Shown: positions 27,720 to 37,554, counted from the first letter of the stretch. The stretch is 64,000 bases of DNA from an uncultured Lachnospiraceae bacterium (GCA_949948715.1 CATLGW010000001.1:124001-188000), one strand, 5' to 3'. The notes: a model not told the origin generated them from the letters alone. Numbers and translations: made by a program.

Positions 27720-27737
27720 GAAAGGAACAGTCAGCCT

Positions 27738-28340
27738 ATGAGCAGCAGAATTGAGCAGTTAATTGATGAAATAGAGGAATATATCGAGAGCTGCAAGCCT
27801 AAGTTCATGTCCAACACGGAGATTATTGTCAATAAGGACGAGATAGACGAGCTGCTGCGGGAGCTTCGAATGAAGACGCCTGACGAGATCAAGCGGTATC
27901 AGAAGATTATCAGCAACAAGGAGGCTATTTTAAATGATGCCAGGACCAAGGCCGAGGCCTTGATCAACGAAGCCACCGTACATACCAACGAGCTCATCAG
28001 CGAACATGAGATCATGCAGCAGGCCTACGCTCAGGCAAATGAGGTGGTGACCATGGCCACCAGGCAGGCTCAGGAGATTGTGGACAATGCCACCATAGAG
28101 GCCAATACGGTCCGCATGGCGGCCGCCCAATATATGGATGATATGCTCAACTACATCGAGAGCGTAATCGTATCCTCCAGGAAAGCGGCCAGCTCAAACT
28201 ACGAGAGTCTGCTGGGCTCCTTAAAGCATTACGAGGATGTCATTCAAAATGACAGAAGGCAGCTCCATCCCGTGGAGGATGTGGAGGCAGTATCTCTGGA
28301 GGAGCCGGAGGTGTTCCCAAATGCGGAGAACCCGTCATAG
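27738..28340 (+). CDS. Coiled-coil protein, DivIVA/V-ATPase subunit H-like
   Basis: 200 residues, almost all helical, with long heptad patterns between residues 20 and 180 and no membrane segment. Similar genes next to coaD in Lachnospiraceae are often named ATPase or subunit H, but no ATP-binding motif is present. The central A-R-T-K-A-E-A-L-I region resembles DivIVA-like or YlmF-neighbourhood proteins. A role in cell shape or division is conceivable but not shown. It starts 18 bases after coaD. Confidence 0.75.
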   Translation: MSSRIEQLIDEIEEYIESCKPKFMSNTEIIVNKDEIDELLRELRMKTPDEIKRYQKIISNKEAILNDARTKAEALINEATVHTNELISEHEIMQQAYAQANEVVTMATRQAQEIVDNATIEANTVRMAAAQYMDDMLNYIESVIVSSRKAASSNYESLLGSLKHYEDVIQNDRRQLHPVEDVEAVSLEEPEVFPNAENPS

Positions 28341-28490
28341 AGGCGCGGCCCGGTTGATAGCCGGACAATTATAAATTTTGTTAAACAGGCCGGTTTTCCA
28401 AGGAAAGCTGGCTTGTCGTATATATGGTATATCGTTGCCTCCAAAAAGGGGACTGCGGGGCCTTTCGGGGCGGATGGGAGAGGTTTAAGT

Positions 28491-29948
28491 ATGAAGAAGC
28501 TTTTATTCTATGCGGGGGTTTTTTTGCTGTGGATCGGAGCGGTACAGGGGATGTCCCTCTCAGTGCAGGCGGCTCCCAGGGTGCAGCAGACGGGCGATGT
28601 GGTCACAATCGTCATAGATCCCGGTCACGGAGGAAAGAACGAGGGGACGAAGGAAAACGGCGCGCTGGAGAAAACCATGACCATGATAACAGCCCAGGCT
28701 ATGTATGATGAGCTGTGTAAATATGATAATGTGGAGGTCTATCTCACCAGAACCTCCGACGTGGATTTGTCTCTGAAGGAGAGGGCGGAATATGCGGATT
28801 CCGTGGATGCGGACTTTATGTTCAGCATCCATTACAACGCCTCCTTAAACCACGAGCTCTATGGCTCCGAGGTGTGGGTGTCGCTGCTTCCTCCCTACAA
28901 TGCCTACGGTTATCAGTTCGGATCTGTCCAGATGGAAAATATGCGGGATATGGGACTGTTTCTTCGAGGGGTAAAGACCCGCCCGGGCGACGAGGGGGAT
29001 TATTACGGCATAATCAGGGAGGCGGTAAATTTAGACATCCCCGCGGTGATCATCGAGCACTGCCATGTGGATGAGGAGAGGGATATTCCCTTCTGCGATT
29101 CCACGGAAGATCTGGAAGCTTTCGGAAGAGCGGACGCCCTGTCCGTGGCAAAGTATTTCGGGCTTTCCAGCGCAGAGCTGGGGGTGGATTACAGCTCCTA
29201 CAGCAGCGGTGAACTGCAGGCGGCCTCGGCAGGCGGCTTTGCCGCCAGGACTACCTGGGACGAGACGGAGCCGGATGTGTGCCAGCTTACGCTTCTGGAG
29301 GCTGATTATGAGACCAGGACGCTGACCTTGGAGGTGTCGGCGGCGGATTATGACAGTATGCTTTTGTACTATTCCTACAGCCTGGACGGAGGGGAGAGCT
29401 TTACGCCCAGAGAGCCCTGGCCGGATTGTGACGTCTTTACGGGGACGTATTCGGACACCTTCACCGCAACGCTTCAGGTTCCCATGGGGGCAACGCCCGA
29501 AGTGATTTTCAGGGCATATAATCCCTTTGACCTCTACACGGAGAGCAACACGGTGAGTTTTGGGCGGGCTTTTCTTCCCGAGAGCACCAAGGGGACGAAA
29601 GAAGCGGTGACGGTGGGGCAGGGATTGGGAAGTTTAGGCAGCGCGGCCGGTCCGGAGACCTCGGGAAGCGCCGGGGAGGCGGAGGACCATGGAGAGGGCG
29701 CCGGGGAGGACGCCTCTGCAGCCGGTGGGGGCAAACTTCCCGGCACCACCACCTTTCGGCCGGATGAGCCCCGGGAGGAGACAGAGGGTGAGGGCCCCAG
29801 CTTTATGAGCTTTCTGATAATATGTCTGGCCATTGTGATACTGTTGCTTTTCATTGTGCTGGTGTCCCAGGCCATCTCCGACGGCAAGAGACGGAGGAAA
29901 CGTCAGCGCAGGAAGCTTGCGGGGGAGAACAGCCACCAGCACAGGTAA
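28491..29948 (+). CDS. N-acetylmuramoyl-L-alanine amidase, membrane-anchored
   Basis: 485 residues. A signal-anchor helix (residues 1-25) leads to an Amidase_3 catalytic domain (about 40-225) with I-D-P-G-H-G-G, S-I-H-Y-N-A-S and I-I-E-H-C-H motifs that bind zinc and cleave the bond between glycan and stem peptide. A beta-rich region (about 250-370), a Gly/Ala/Glu-rich linker and a C-terminal membrane helix (about 445-465) with a basic tail follow, so the enzyme may be tethered at both ends. The open frame reaches 26 codons further upstream, but ATG 28491 with GGGAGAGG gives a proper signal. The last 46 bases overlap the convergent ylbJ. Confidence 0.9.
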   Translation: MKKLLFYAGVFLLWIGAVQGMSLSVQAAPRVQQTGDVVTIVIDPGHGGKNEGTKENGALEKTMTMITAQAMYDELCKYDNVEVYLTRTSDVDLSLKERAEYADSVDADFMFSIHYNASLNHELYGSEVWVSLLPPYNAYGYQFGSVQMENMRDMGLFLRGVKTRPGDEGDYYGIIREAVNLDIPAVIIEHCHVDEERDIPFCDSTEDLEAFGRADALSVAKYFGLSSAELGVDYSSYSSGELQAASAGGFAARTTWDETEPDVCQLTLLEADYETRTLTLEVSAADYDSMLLYYSYSLDGGESFTPREPWPDCDVFTGTYSDTFTATLQVPMGATPEVIFRAYNPFDLYTESNTVSFGRAFLPESTKGTKEAVTVGQGLGSLGSAAGPETSGSAGEAEDHGEGAGEDASAAGGGKLPGTTTFRPDEPREETEGEGPSFMSFLIICLAIVILLLFIVLVSQAISDGKRRRKRQRRKLAGENSHQHR

Positions 29949-30832
29949 TACAGGGCCGTCAGCGCAGACAGGACCAGCTTGTGAAAAGTGTAGGACGAGA
30001 GGGAGAGCGGAGTTTTGCTGATGCAGCTATAGGTCTGGGCGACGCAGGACAGGCCGCCGAAGGGCAGGACCAGCAGGGAATACAGGGGGAAGCCCGTTCC
30101 CAAGATCCTCAGGCCGCCGTTGATCTCCAGGAGGGGCGCCATCAGCCGGGGAGCTCTGCCAAGCAGGATGTGAAGGGGCAGATTCAGCAGATTGAACAGG
30201 ATCATATACCCTCCCAGCATCAGCATACTTTTCACGGAGGTCTGCACGGCATCGTCCACTTCCGCCAGAAGAGCTGTCTTTTTCAGGCGGCGGGGCGAGG
30301 AGGCAACGCTTCCCTGTTCTCTCAGATCCCGAAACAGAGTATACCGCAGAAGGACGCCGTAGAGCAGAGGAAGCCCATACATACCTGCCAGATAGGGCCA
30401 TATCATGGTGCGCTCTAACAGGGGCAGCACAAAGCTTAAGAAATAGACCGGCCCGATATTGTTGCAGAAAGCCAGCAAATATTCGGCTTCCCGTTTGGAA
30501 ATCATGTCTCTGCCGTAGAGGTCGGCAACCGTCCTTGCCCCCATGGGGAAGCCGCACAGAAATCCCAAAATGACGGCATAGCAGACATTTCGGGAGACCT
30601 TAAAGACCGGCCGCAGGATGGGGTACAGCAGGGAGGTGAAGCCTTCCGTGAGCTGAAGTCTGATCATAATCCCCGACAGTATCATAAAGGGTAAAAGGGC
30701 GGGAACCATTTTCTCGTACCAAAGATTCAGCCCCGTGAGAGCGTATGCGAGGCTTAGCTGAGAGCGGGTCAGGATACAGGCGGTGAGCAGTAAAAAGGCC
30801 AGAGTTATCAGGATTTTGGATATTTTTTTCAT
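29903..30832 (-). CDS. ylbJ: Sporulation integral membrane protein YlbJ
   Basis: 309 residues with about eight membrane helices. The nucleoside-recognition-like motif G-F-L-C-G-F-P-M-G-A-R-T-V-A-D-L-Y (about residues 95-111) and N-N-I-G-P-V-Y (about 130) identify YlbJ, required for spore cortex formation in Bacillus. It lies near rsmD and coaD as in Bacillus. The start is placed at 30832, where a normal basic-then-hydrophobic N-terminus begins, although no strong ribosome site is seen. Its 3' end overlaps the amidase gene on the other strand. Confidence 0.87.
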   Translation of the reverse strand: MKKISKILITLAFLLLTACILTRSQLSLAYALTGLNLWYEKMVPALLPFMILSGIMIRLQLTEGFTSLLYPILRPVFKVSRNVCYAVILGFLCGFPMGARTVADLYGRDMISKREAEYLLAFCNNIGPVYFLSFVLPLLERTMIWPYLAGMYGLPLLYGVLLRYTLFRDLREQGSVASSPRRLKKTALLAEVDDAVQTSVKSMLMLGGYMILFNLLNLPLHILLGRAPRLMAPLLEINGGLRILGTGFPLYSLLVLPFGGLSCVAQTYSCISKTPLSLSSYTFHKLVLSALTALYYLCWWLFSPASFLR

Positions 30833-30926
30833 AGATGATGCAAACCAAAACGGGACATTCTCCCTCCAGTATATGAGGGAAAAGCTCAAAAAAGTAGCGA
30901 TGTCCGCAGACAGGAGTATGGAAAAT

Positions 30927-31622
30927 TTGCGACTTGACAGATTGTTGTGCGAGATGAACAAGGGCGCCCGAAGCAGGGTGAAAGAATACATCCGTCAGGG
31001 GCTTGTGACGGTGGACGGCGTTGTGGTGAGAGATCCCGGCCGGAGAGTTGGCGACGGTGAATGTGTAACCCTTCAGGGCGAGGAGGTCATATTCAAGAAG
31101 TATGAATACTATATGCTCAATAAACCCGGGGGAGTGGTTTCCGCCACAAGAGACAATGTCTCCCAAACCGTGTTGGAGCTTCTTCCCAAAGGGCGGCGGC
31201 AGGGGTTGTTTCCGGTGGGACGGTTGGACAAGGATACGGAGGGGCTTCTTCTCGTCACAAATGACGGAGAACTGGCTCACCGGCTGTTATCCCCCGGAAG
31301 ACATGTGGATAAGGTCTATCTGGCAGGCCTGGTCAAGCCTCTTGAGGAAGCCCGGATCAGATGCCTGGAACAGGGGGTGGATATCGGCGAGGAGAAACCC
31401 ACTTTGCCGGCCAGAGTGGAGATCCTGGAGCCTGCGCTCATCCGTCTGACCATCCATGAGGGAAAGTATCATCAGGTGAAGCGAATGCTCCAGGCGGTGG
31501 GAAACGAGGTGCTGACTTTAAAGAGAATCGGATTCGGAGGGCTTGCCCTGGATCCCTCCCTGGCTCCGGGGGAGAGCAGGGAGCTCACGGAGGAGGAGGT
31601 GACACGGCTGCATGAATCATGA
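30927..31622 (+). CDS. RsuA/RluB-type pseudouridine synthase
   Basis: 231 residues. An S4 RNA-binding domain (residues 1-60) is followed by the catalytic domain with G-R-L-D-K-D-T-E-G-L-L (catalytic Asp about residue 100). The TTG start at 30927 is chosen because AGGAG lies 10 bases upstream and the protein then begins M-R-L-D-R-L-L as the family does; ATG 30918 is also in frame but only 1-2 bases from that site. RsuA acts on 16S and RluB on 23S rRNA; which applies here is open. The stop overlaps the next gene. Confidence 0.9.
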   Translation: MRLDRLLCEMNKGARSRVKEYIRQGLVTVDGVVVRDPGRRVGDGECVTLQGEEVIFKKYEYYMLNKPGGVVSATRDNVSQTVLELLPKGRRQGLFPVGRLDKDTEGLLLVTNDGELAHRLLSPGRHVDKVYLAGLVKPLEEARIRCLEQGVDIGEEKPTLPARVEILEPALIRLTIHEGKYHQVKRMLQAVGNEVLTLKRIGFGGLALDPSLAPGESRELTEEEVTRLHES

Positions 31623-34230
31623 GATGCTGTGGAATATGGAGGCTGTAATATTTGATTTGGACGGCTCTCTGGTTGACTCCATGTGGCTGTGGAGGGAAAT
31701 TGACATTGCGTACTTGGGACGCTTTGGCATTCCCATGCCCCAGGACCTGCAGTCCAAGATTGAGGGCATGAGTTTCCACCAGACGGCAGTCTATTTTAAG
31801 GAGCATTTTCCCATCCCCGATTCTCTGGAGCAGATCAAGGCGGACTGGAATCGGATGGCCTGGGAAAAATATGAGAGAGAGGTGCCTTTGAAGCCGGGCA
31901 TTGCGGAATTTTTGAAGGGATGCGGCAGATGCGGCCTGAAGCTGGGGATCGCTACCAGCAATTCCAGGGAGCTTGTGGAAAACGTGCTCCGCGTGCACGG
32001 GCTGAGGGACAAATTTTCCTGTATTATGACGGGGAGTGAGGTAACCAACGGAAAGCCCGCTCCGGATATTTACCTGGCGGTGGCGAGGGAGTTGAAGATT
32101 CTTCCGGAAAAATGTCTGGTGTTTGAGGATATTACCCCGGGCATCCTGGCAGGAAAGGCCGCGGGTATGCGGGTCTGTGCCGTGGAGGATGATTATTCCC
32201 TGCAGGCGAAGGCCGAGAAGGAGGCCATGGCGGATTACTATATTACGGATTATCACGGTTTATTTGACGATTATCTTCCCCTCTGCCCCGGGGATATGGA
32301 GGAGAGGGGCTGGGGCCAGGTGGATTTTGCCTATGTCATAGGGGATGCCTATGTGGATCACCCCTCCTTCGGCCACGCCGTGATCAGCCGGGTGCTGGAG
32401 TCCCGGGGATATCGGGTGGGGATTATCTCCCAGCCGGATTGGAGGGATCCGGAGAGCATAAATCTGTACGGGAGGCCCAGGCTGGGATTTCTGATTTCCG
32501 CCGGAAATATGGATAGCTGTGTGAATCACTATTCCGTGTCAAAAAAGAGGCGGAGCACGGACGCCTATACTCCGGGAGGTGAAATGGGCAAGAGGCCGGA
32601 TCACGCCACGGTGGTATACGGCAATCTGATCCGCAGGATTTACCCGGATATTCCCGTGATCATCGGCGGCATCGAGGCCAGTCTGAGACGGTTGGCGCAT
32701 TACGATTACTGGTCGGACAGCTTCAAGCGCTCCATCCTGCTGGACAGTCGGGCGGACCTGATTTCCTACGGGATGGGGGAGCGTTCCGTGGCGGAAATTG
32801 CGGACGCTCTGGACAGCGGCATTGCGGTGAGGGATATCACCTTTGTCCGGGGGACGGTCTATCGCACCAGAGACATCTCGGGGGTCTACGAGGGCATTTC
32901 GCTGCCCTCCTACGAGGAGATGAAGCAGGATAAGCGCCGTTATGGGGAGAGCTTTGCCATTCAGTACCGAAACACGGATTTTTGTACCGGGAAACCTCTT
33001 ATCGAGGCTTATCCGAAGGGAGTCTATGTGGTGCAAAATCCGCCCCAGCCGCCTCTGACCACGGAAGAGATGGATCAGGTTTACGACCTGCCCTATATGA
33101 GGAATTATCATCCCTCCTATGAGGCCGAGGGCGGCGTGCCGGCCATTTCGGAGGTACAGTTCTCCCTGATCAGCAGCAGAGGATGCTTCGGCGGCTGCAG
33201 TTTTTGCGCCCTGACCTTTCACCAGGGGCGCACGGTATCTGTGAGAAGCCATGAATCTCTCCTAAAGGAGGCGCGCCTTATTATCGCTCAGCCGGGCTTC
33301 AAGGGGTATATTCACGATGTGGGAGGCCCCACGGCGAATTTCAGACATCCCTCCTGCAAGAAGCAGTTGACCCGGGGCGTATGTAAGGACAGGCAGTGTC
33401 TTTTTCCCACGCCCTGCCCCAATTTAGACGCGGATCACTCGGATTATCTAAAGTTGCTGCGCAGTCTTCGGGCGCTGCCGGGGGTGAAGAAGGTGTTTAT
33501 CCGTTCGGGCCTTCGATTTGATTATCTGCTGGCCGACCCGGACGATGCCTTTTTTCGGGAACTGGTGGAATTCCATGTGAGCGGACAGCTAAAGGTAGCC
33601 CCTGAGCACATTTCAGACAGGGTGCTCAGGCTGATGGGAAAGCCGAAAAACGCTGTTTATCAGCGCTTTGTGGAAAAATATCAGAAGCTGAACAAAAGTC
33701 TTGGTATGAATCAGTTTCTGGTACCTTATCTAATGTCGTCCCATCCCGGCTCCGATCTTTTGGCGGCCATAGAGCTGGCGGAGTATCTCAGGGACCTGGG
33801 TTATATGCCGGAGCAGGTGCAGGATTTCTATCCCACTCCCTCCACGCTTTCCACGGTCATGTACTACACGGGGGTGGATCCCCGGGACGGCAGGGAGGTC
33901 TATGTCTGCCGCAATCCCCATGAGAAGGCCATGCAGAGAGCTCTGATACAATACCGCAATCCGAAGAACCGTGAGCTGGTGTGGGAGGCTTTGACAAAGG
34001 CGGGCAGGACGGATTTGATTGGTTTTGACAAAAGATGCCTGATCCGCCCCGGAAGGGCGGAGGAGTACAGGAGAACAAACGATAGGGGCGGAAGGGAAGA
34101 TAAGCCGGGCATTGGCCACGGGACGGATAAAAAGAAAGGGATAAACGATAGGAGAAAGGCGGACCATAAAAAAACCGGAAAAAGAAAAACCATACGAAAT
34201 ATTCATCAAAAGAAAGGGGACAGGAAATGA
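31612..34230 (+). CDS. Fusion: HAD hydrolase + YgiQ-family radical SAM protein
   Basis: 872 residues. Residues 9-220 are a beta-phosphoglucomutase-like HAD phosphatase: D-L-D-G-S, the T-S-N-S-R motif, G-K-P-A-P-D and F-E-D-I. From about residue 223 a complete YgiQ (UPF0313) protein follows: Y-V-I-G-D-A-Y-V-D-H-P-S-F-G-H near the start, then the radical SAM site C-F-G-G-C-S-F-C (about 524-531), and a Lys/Arg-rich tail. The join lies near 32275, where the usual free YgiQ start (F-L-P-x-x) is seen inside the frame, and no stop or strong internal ribosome site intervenes. ATG 31612 overlaps the previous stop; GGAGGAGGTG lies upstream. YgiQ function is unknown. Confidence 0.88.
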   Translation: MNHEMLWNMEAVIFDLDGSLVDSMWLWREIDIAYLGRFGIPMPQDLQSKIEGMSFHQTAVYFKEHFPIPDSLEQIKADWNRMAWEKYEREVPLKPGIAEFLKGCGRCGLKLGIATSNSRELVENVLRVHGLRDKFSCIMTGSEVTNGKPAPDIYLAVARELKILPEKCLVFEDITPGILAGKAAGMRVCAVEDDYSLQAKAEKEAMADYYITDYHGLFDDYLPLCPGDMEERGWGQVDFAYVIGDAYVDHPSFGHAVISRVLESRGYRVGIISQPDWRDPESINLYGRPRLGFLISAGNMDSCVNHYSVSKKRRSTDAYTPGGEMGKRPDHATVVYGNLIRRIYPDIPVIIGGIEASLRRLAHYDYWSDSFKRSILLDSRADLISYGMGERSVAEIADALDSGIAVRDITFVRGTVYRTRDISGVYEGISLPSYEEMKQDKRRYGESFAIQYRNTDFCTGKPLIEAYPKGVYVVQNPPQPPLTTEEMDQVYDLPYMRNYHPSYEAEGGVPAISEVQFSLISSRGCFGGCSFCALTFHQGRTVSVRSHESLLKEARLIIAQPGFKGYIHDVGGPTANFRHPSCKKQLTRGVCKDRQCLFPTPCPNLDADHSDYLKLLRSLRALPGVKKVFIRSGLRFDYLLADPDDAFFRELVEFHVSGQLKVAPEHISDRVLRLMGKPKNAVYQRFVEKYQKLNKSLGMNQFLVPYLMSSHPGSDLLAAIELAEYLRDLGYMPEQVQDFYPTPSTLSTVMYYTGVDPRDGREVYVCRNPHEKAMQRALIQYRNPKNRELVWEALTKAGRTDLIGFDKRCLIRPGRAEEYRRTNDRGGREDKPGIGHGTDKKKGINDRRKADHKKTGKRKTIRNIHQKKGDRK

Positions 34231-35000
34231 ATGTGATCGTTATAACGGGGGCTTCCTCCGGCATCGGCATGGAATTTGCCTTACAGATGGATGAATATTT
34301 CTCCAATATCGACGAGTTTTGGCTGGTTGCCAGGAACAGGGAGAAATTGGAGGAGCTTAAGAAAACGCTGCGGCATTCCGCCAGGATTTTTACAATGGAC
34401 ATCACCAGGGAAGGCCAGGCGGAGCGGCTGGAGGATGCCTTGGCGGACAAAGGAGCCGTGGTTAGAATGCTGGTGAACTGTGCCGGGTACGGCCTGATGG
34501 GAGATTTTTCTTCCGGAGCGCTTGCGGCGGAGCTTGGAATGATACGCTTAAACTGCGAGGCCCTCACAGGGCTCACCCATCGGATGCTGCCTTTTATGAG
34601 AAGGGGCAGCCGCATCCTCCAGATGGCATCCAGCGCGGCTTTTCTTCCCCAGCCTGGCTTTGCGGTCTATGCCGCCACCAAATCCTATGTACTCAGCTTT
34701 TCCCGGGCGCTGGGGGAGGAGGTGAAGGGGCGGGGCATCTATGTGACCAGCGTATGCCCCGGTCCCGTGGACACGCCCTTTTTTGAGATCGCCGAGCGGG
34801 GCGGTTCCACGCTGCACTTAAAAAAGTATACCATGGTGTCGGCAGAGCGGGTGGTCAAAAAGGCGCTGCGGGACTCCTGCCGCAGACGGTCTGTGTCCGT
34901 GTGCAGTCTTCCCATACAGAGCTTTGGAGTCATGTGCAAATGCGTGCCCCACGGAATGGTGCTTCGGTGCATGGAGGGGATGAGACGCAGAGGATGGTAG
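34227..35000 (+). CDS. Short-chain dehydrogenase/reductase
   Basis: 257 residues. The NAD(P)-binding motif T-G-A-S-S-G-I-G (residues 7-14), the N-C-A-G motif and catalytic Ser with Y-A-A-T-K (about 149-153) are present, so it is likely active. The C-terminal 50 residues are basic and hydrophobic. The start overlaps the stop of the HAD-YgiQ gene by ATGA. The substrate is not evident; the family is broad. Confidence 0.9.
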   Translation: MNVIVITGASSGIGMEFALQMDEYFSNIDEFWLVARNREKLEELKKTLRHSARIFTMDITREGQAERLEDALADKGAVVRMLVNCAGYGLMGDFSSGALAAELGMIRLNCEALTGLTHRMLPFMRRGSRILQMASSAAFLPQPGFAVYAATKSYVLSFSRALGEEVKGRGIYVTSVCPGPVDTPFFEIAERGGSTLHLKKYTMVSAERVVKKALRDSCRRRSVSVCSLPIQSFGVMCKCVPHGMVLRCMEGMRRRGW

Positions 35001-35151
35001 GATTCTGCGAGGGAGTTTCTGCGTTTGGGGACTGTATGAGTCACGCCGCCCGGGGACTGCGGTTCCTATTTCGACACGCTTTCCCCCGGATCCCCGGGCG
35101 GCTGTGGCGAGACGACTTAAAACGGTGAGTCAGAGAGGAATGAAAGCACAT

Positions 35152-35736
35152 ATGAAGTTATCCAGGATGTTTACAACGGACAGGTATAAGGGTACGAGAG
35201 GGTATCTGGATTCGCAGCGGGCATATGAGGTAATGCGTACGGTATTGTATTTTGCCGTATCCCTGAGTTTGTTTTTCGGGGGATGGGCTGCCACCGGCAA
35301 TCGGATGAATCTCCTCACGGTGGTGGCTGTGCTGGGGTGTCTGCCCGCCAGCAAGAGTGCGGTGGAGGCAATTATGTATTTTCGGTTTCATAGCTGCAGG
35401 GGGGAGGACGCCGACAGGATCGAGGATCGTCTGGGGGAGCTGAAGGGTGTGTTTGATATGGCCTTCACTTCCTATGAGAAAAATTATCAGGTGGATCATC
35501 TGACGGTGAAAGGGAATACGGTCTGTGGCTATTCAAGCGCCGAAAAGTTTGACGAACAGGGATTTTATAAGCATATTGAAGGGATATTGAAGGCGGAAAA
35601 TTACAGGGATACCTCTGTGAAGATATTCAGGGAGATCGGTAAGTATACGGACAGACTGGACACTCTGCGCACCTTGGAGGCGGACGAGGCCTGCACCGAG
35701 GGTATTATTAGGACCTTAAAGAGCGTGGCCCTTTGA
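35152..35736 (+). CDS. Conserved membrane protein of unknown function
   Basis: 194 residues. Two membrane helices (about residues 28-47 and 50-75) are followed by a hydrophilic C-terminal domain of about 110 residues. I do not recognise a family. The ATG at 35140 has GAGAGG only one base before it, so ATG 35152 is preferred. It precedes the RluA-type gene by 81 bases; no shared function is implied. Confidence 0.65.
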   Translation: MKLSRMFTTDRYKGTRGYLDSQRAYEVMRTVLYFAVSLSLFFGGWAATGNRMNLLTVVAVLGCLPASKSAVEAIMYFRFHSCRGEDADRIEDRLGELKGVFDMAFTSYEKNYQVDHLTVKGNTVCGYSSAEKFDEQGFYKHIEGILKAENYRDTSVKIFREIGKYTDRLDTLRTLEADEACTEGIIRTLKSVAL

Positions 35737-35817
35737 GAGAGGGCTTTGTGCACGGTGAATTTTCGAGAGCCGTGAGGCGTATTTAAAACTGCGGAAAAAA
35801 GGCGGGTGGGAAGCGTT

Positions 35818-36930
35818 ATGCAGACGATTACAATCGGGAAGAACGAGGCGGGACAGCGGCTGGACAAATTCTTGCACAAGCTTCTGCCCCTGGCGGGGAG
35901 CGGTTTTCTATATAAAATGCTTCGCAAGAAGAACATTACGCTAAACGGAAGAAAGGCGGAGGGAAAGGAGTTCTTAAACAGGGGAGATGTGGTGACCTGC
36001 TTTTTCTCACGGGAGACCTATGAAAAGTTCGCCGGGACGGCGCCTCTAAAGTCGGATGTTTCGGCGGGAGAGTCGGCGTGCCCTGCCGGGAACGCGGGGA
36101 AAACGGCGGAGCCGGAAAAAAGGCGCCCCGGTCTGGCGGTCCCAGGGCCGGGGCGCAGACTGTCGGAGTACAGGGAGGCTTTTCGTTTTCTATCGGGAGT
36201 GGAAGTATTGTATGAAAACGAGGATATTTTGTTGTTAAATAAACCGGCGGGGATTTTGACACAGAAGGCGTCGGGGGCGGACCTGACTCTGAACGAATGG
36301 CTGGTGGGCTACCTCCTGGCAGGAGGCGCTGTCAGGGAGGAGGAGCTTAGAGCCTTTCGCCCCTCGGTCTGCAATCGATTGGACCGCAATACCAGCGGCA
36401 TTGTTCTCTGCGGCAAGACCCTGGCGGGCTCGCAGTTTCTGGGAGAAGCGATCAGAGAGCGGGGCGTGCGCAAATTTTACCGCACGATCTGTGTGGGGGA
36501 GGTAGCGGAGGATTTTATACTGGAGGGGTATCTGGAGAAGAACGAATCAAAAAACAGGGTGAAGATTAGGGCCGGGGAGGAGGGCCAAGGCGGGCACCAA
36601 AATGCAGGGGATTTGGGGCGGTATTGCAGGACCTTCTTTCATCCCGTGGAGCGAAGGGGTGACTATACTCTGCTGGAGGCGGAGCTTTTTACCGGCAGGA
36701 CGCATCAGATCAGGGCCCATTTGGCAGAGGCGGGACATCCCGTAATCGGGGATGTGAAGTATGGAGACCAAGAGAGCAACGAATTCCTTCGGAGAAAATT
36801 CGGGTTGAAGCATCAGCTTCTTCACGCCTGCAGGGTGGCATTTGCGGGGGATTGGGCTTCTCTGTTCGGGACAGAGCAGGTGGAAGCGCCCTGTCCAAAG
36901 CTCTTTGGGCGGATCTGGTCTTCTCTGTGA
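35818..36930 (+). CDS. RluA-type pseudouridine synthase
   Basis: 370 residues. S4 domain (about 1-60) with R-L-D-K-F-L, a variable Ala/Glu-rich insert (about 78-120) and the catalytic domain with R-L-D-R-N-T-S-G-I-V (catalytic Asp about residue 188) and G-R-T-H-Q-I-R-A-H. It is an RluC/RluD-like enzyme for 23S rRNA. GTGGGAAG upstream supports ATG 35818. The insert is longer than usual and of low complexity. Confidence 0.92.
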   Translation: MQTITIGKNEAGQRLDKFLHKLLPLAGSGFLYKMLRKKNITLNGRKAEGKEFLNRGDVVTCFFSRETYEKFAGTAPLKSDVSAGESACPAGNAGKTAEPEKRRPGLAVPGPGRRLSEYREAFRFLSGVEVLYENEDILLLNKPAGILTQKASGADLTLNEWLVGYLLAGGAVREEELRAFRPSVCNRLDRNTSGIVLCGKTLAGSQFLGEAIRERGVRKFYRTICVGEVAEDFILEGYLEKNESKNRVKIRAGEEGQGGHQNAGDLGRYCRTFFHPVERRGDYTLLEAELFTGRTHQIRAHLAEAGHPVIGDVKYGDQESNEFLRRKFGLKHQLLHACRVAFAGDWASLFGTEQVEAPCPKLFGRIWSSL

Positions 36931-37017
36931 GGAAGGCGGGCCCCTGGAGTCTTTACGCGGCATTCCCGTATGCCGGAAAATGCGGGCTGTAATTTGACGG
37001 AAGGGGCAGGGATTGCC

Positions 37018-37554
37018 ATGGCTACTTGGAATTCCAGGGGGCTTAGAGGCTCCACCTTGGAGGAAATGATCAACCGCACCAATGAAAAGTATGCGGAAAA
37101 CGGGCTGGCGCTGATTCAGAAGGTGCCCACACCCATCACACCTATCAAAATCGACAAGGAAAACAGACAGATCACGCTGGCATATTTTGACCAGAAAAGC
37201 ACGGTGGATTACATTGGGGCGGTGCAGGGACTTCCCGTCTGCTTTGACGCCAAAGAATGCGCTGTGGATACCTTTTCCCTCCAGAATATCCATGAGCACC
37301 AGGTGGAGTTTATGGGACGCTTTGAAAGGCAGAAGGGAATCGCTTTTTTCCTCATCTATTACACCCACCGGGATGTGCTGTATTATCTTCCCTATGAGAT
37401 GCTGCGTTTTTTTTGGGACAGGGCAAAGGAGGGCGGGAGAAAGAGCTTCCGCTACGAGGAGCTGAATCCGGAGTATGTGCTGCCCAAGAAGCATGGGATC
37501 CTGGTGCCGTATCTGGATATGCTGCAAAAGGATTTGTATGACAGAGAATTTTAA
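37018..37554 (+). CDS. recU: Holliday junction resolvase RecU
   Basis: 178 residues. RecU cuts Holliday junctions in Firmicutes in place of RuvC, so it complements ruvAB at 4889-6512. N-S-R-G-x-R-G-S-x-L-E-E at the N-terminus, the P-T-P-I stretch and the catalytic Q-K-S-T-V-D-Y-I-G segment (about residue 55-66) are all typical. ATG 37018 follows AAGGGGCAGG. In Bacillus recU is next to ponA; here that neighbour is absent. Confidence 0.93.
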   Translation: MATWNSRGLRGSTLEEMINRTNEKYAENGLALIQKVPTPITPIKIDKENRQITLAYFDQKSTVDYIGAVQGLPVCFDAKECAVDTFSLQNIHEHQVEFMGRFERQKGIAFFLIYYTHRDVLYYLPYEMLRFFWDRAKEGGRKSFRYEELNPEYVLPKKHGILVPYLDMLQKDLYDREF

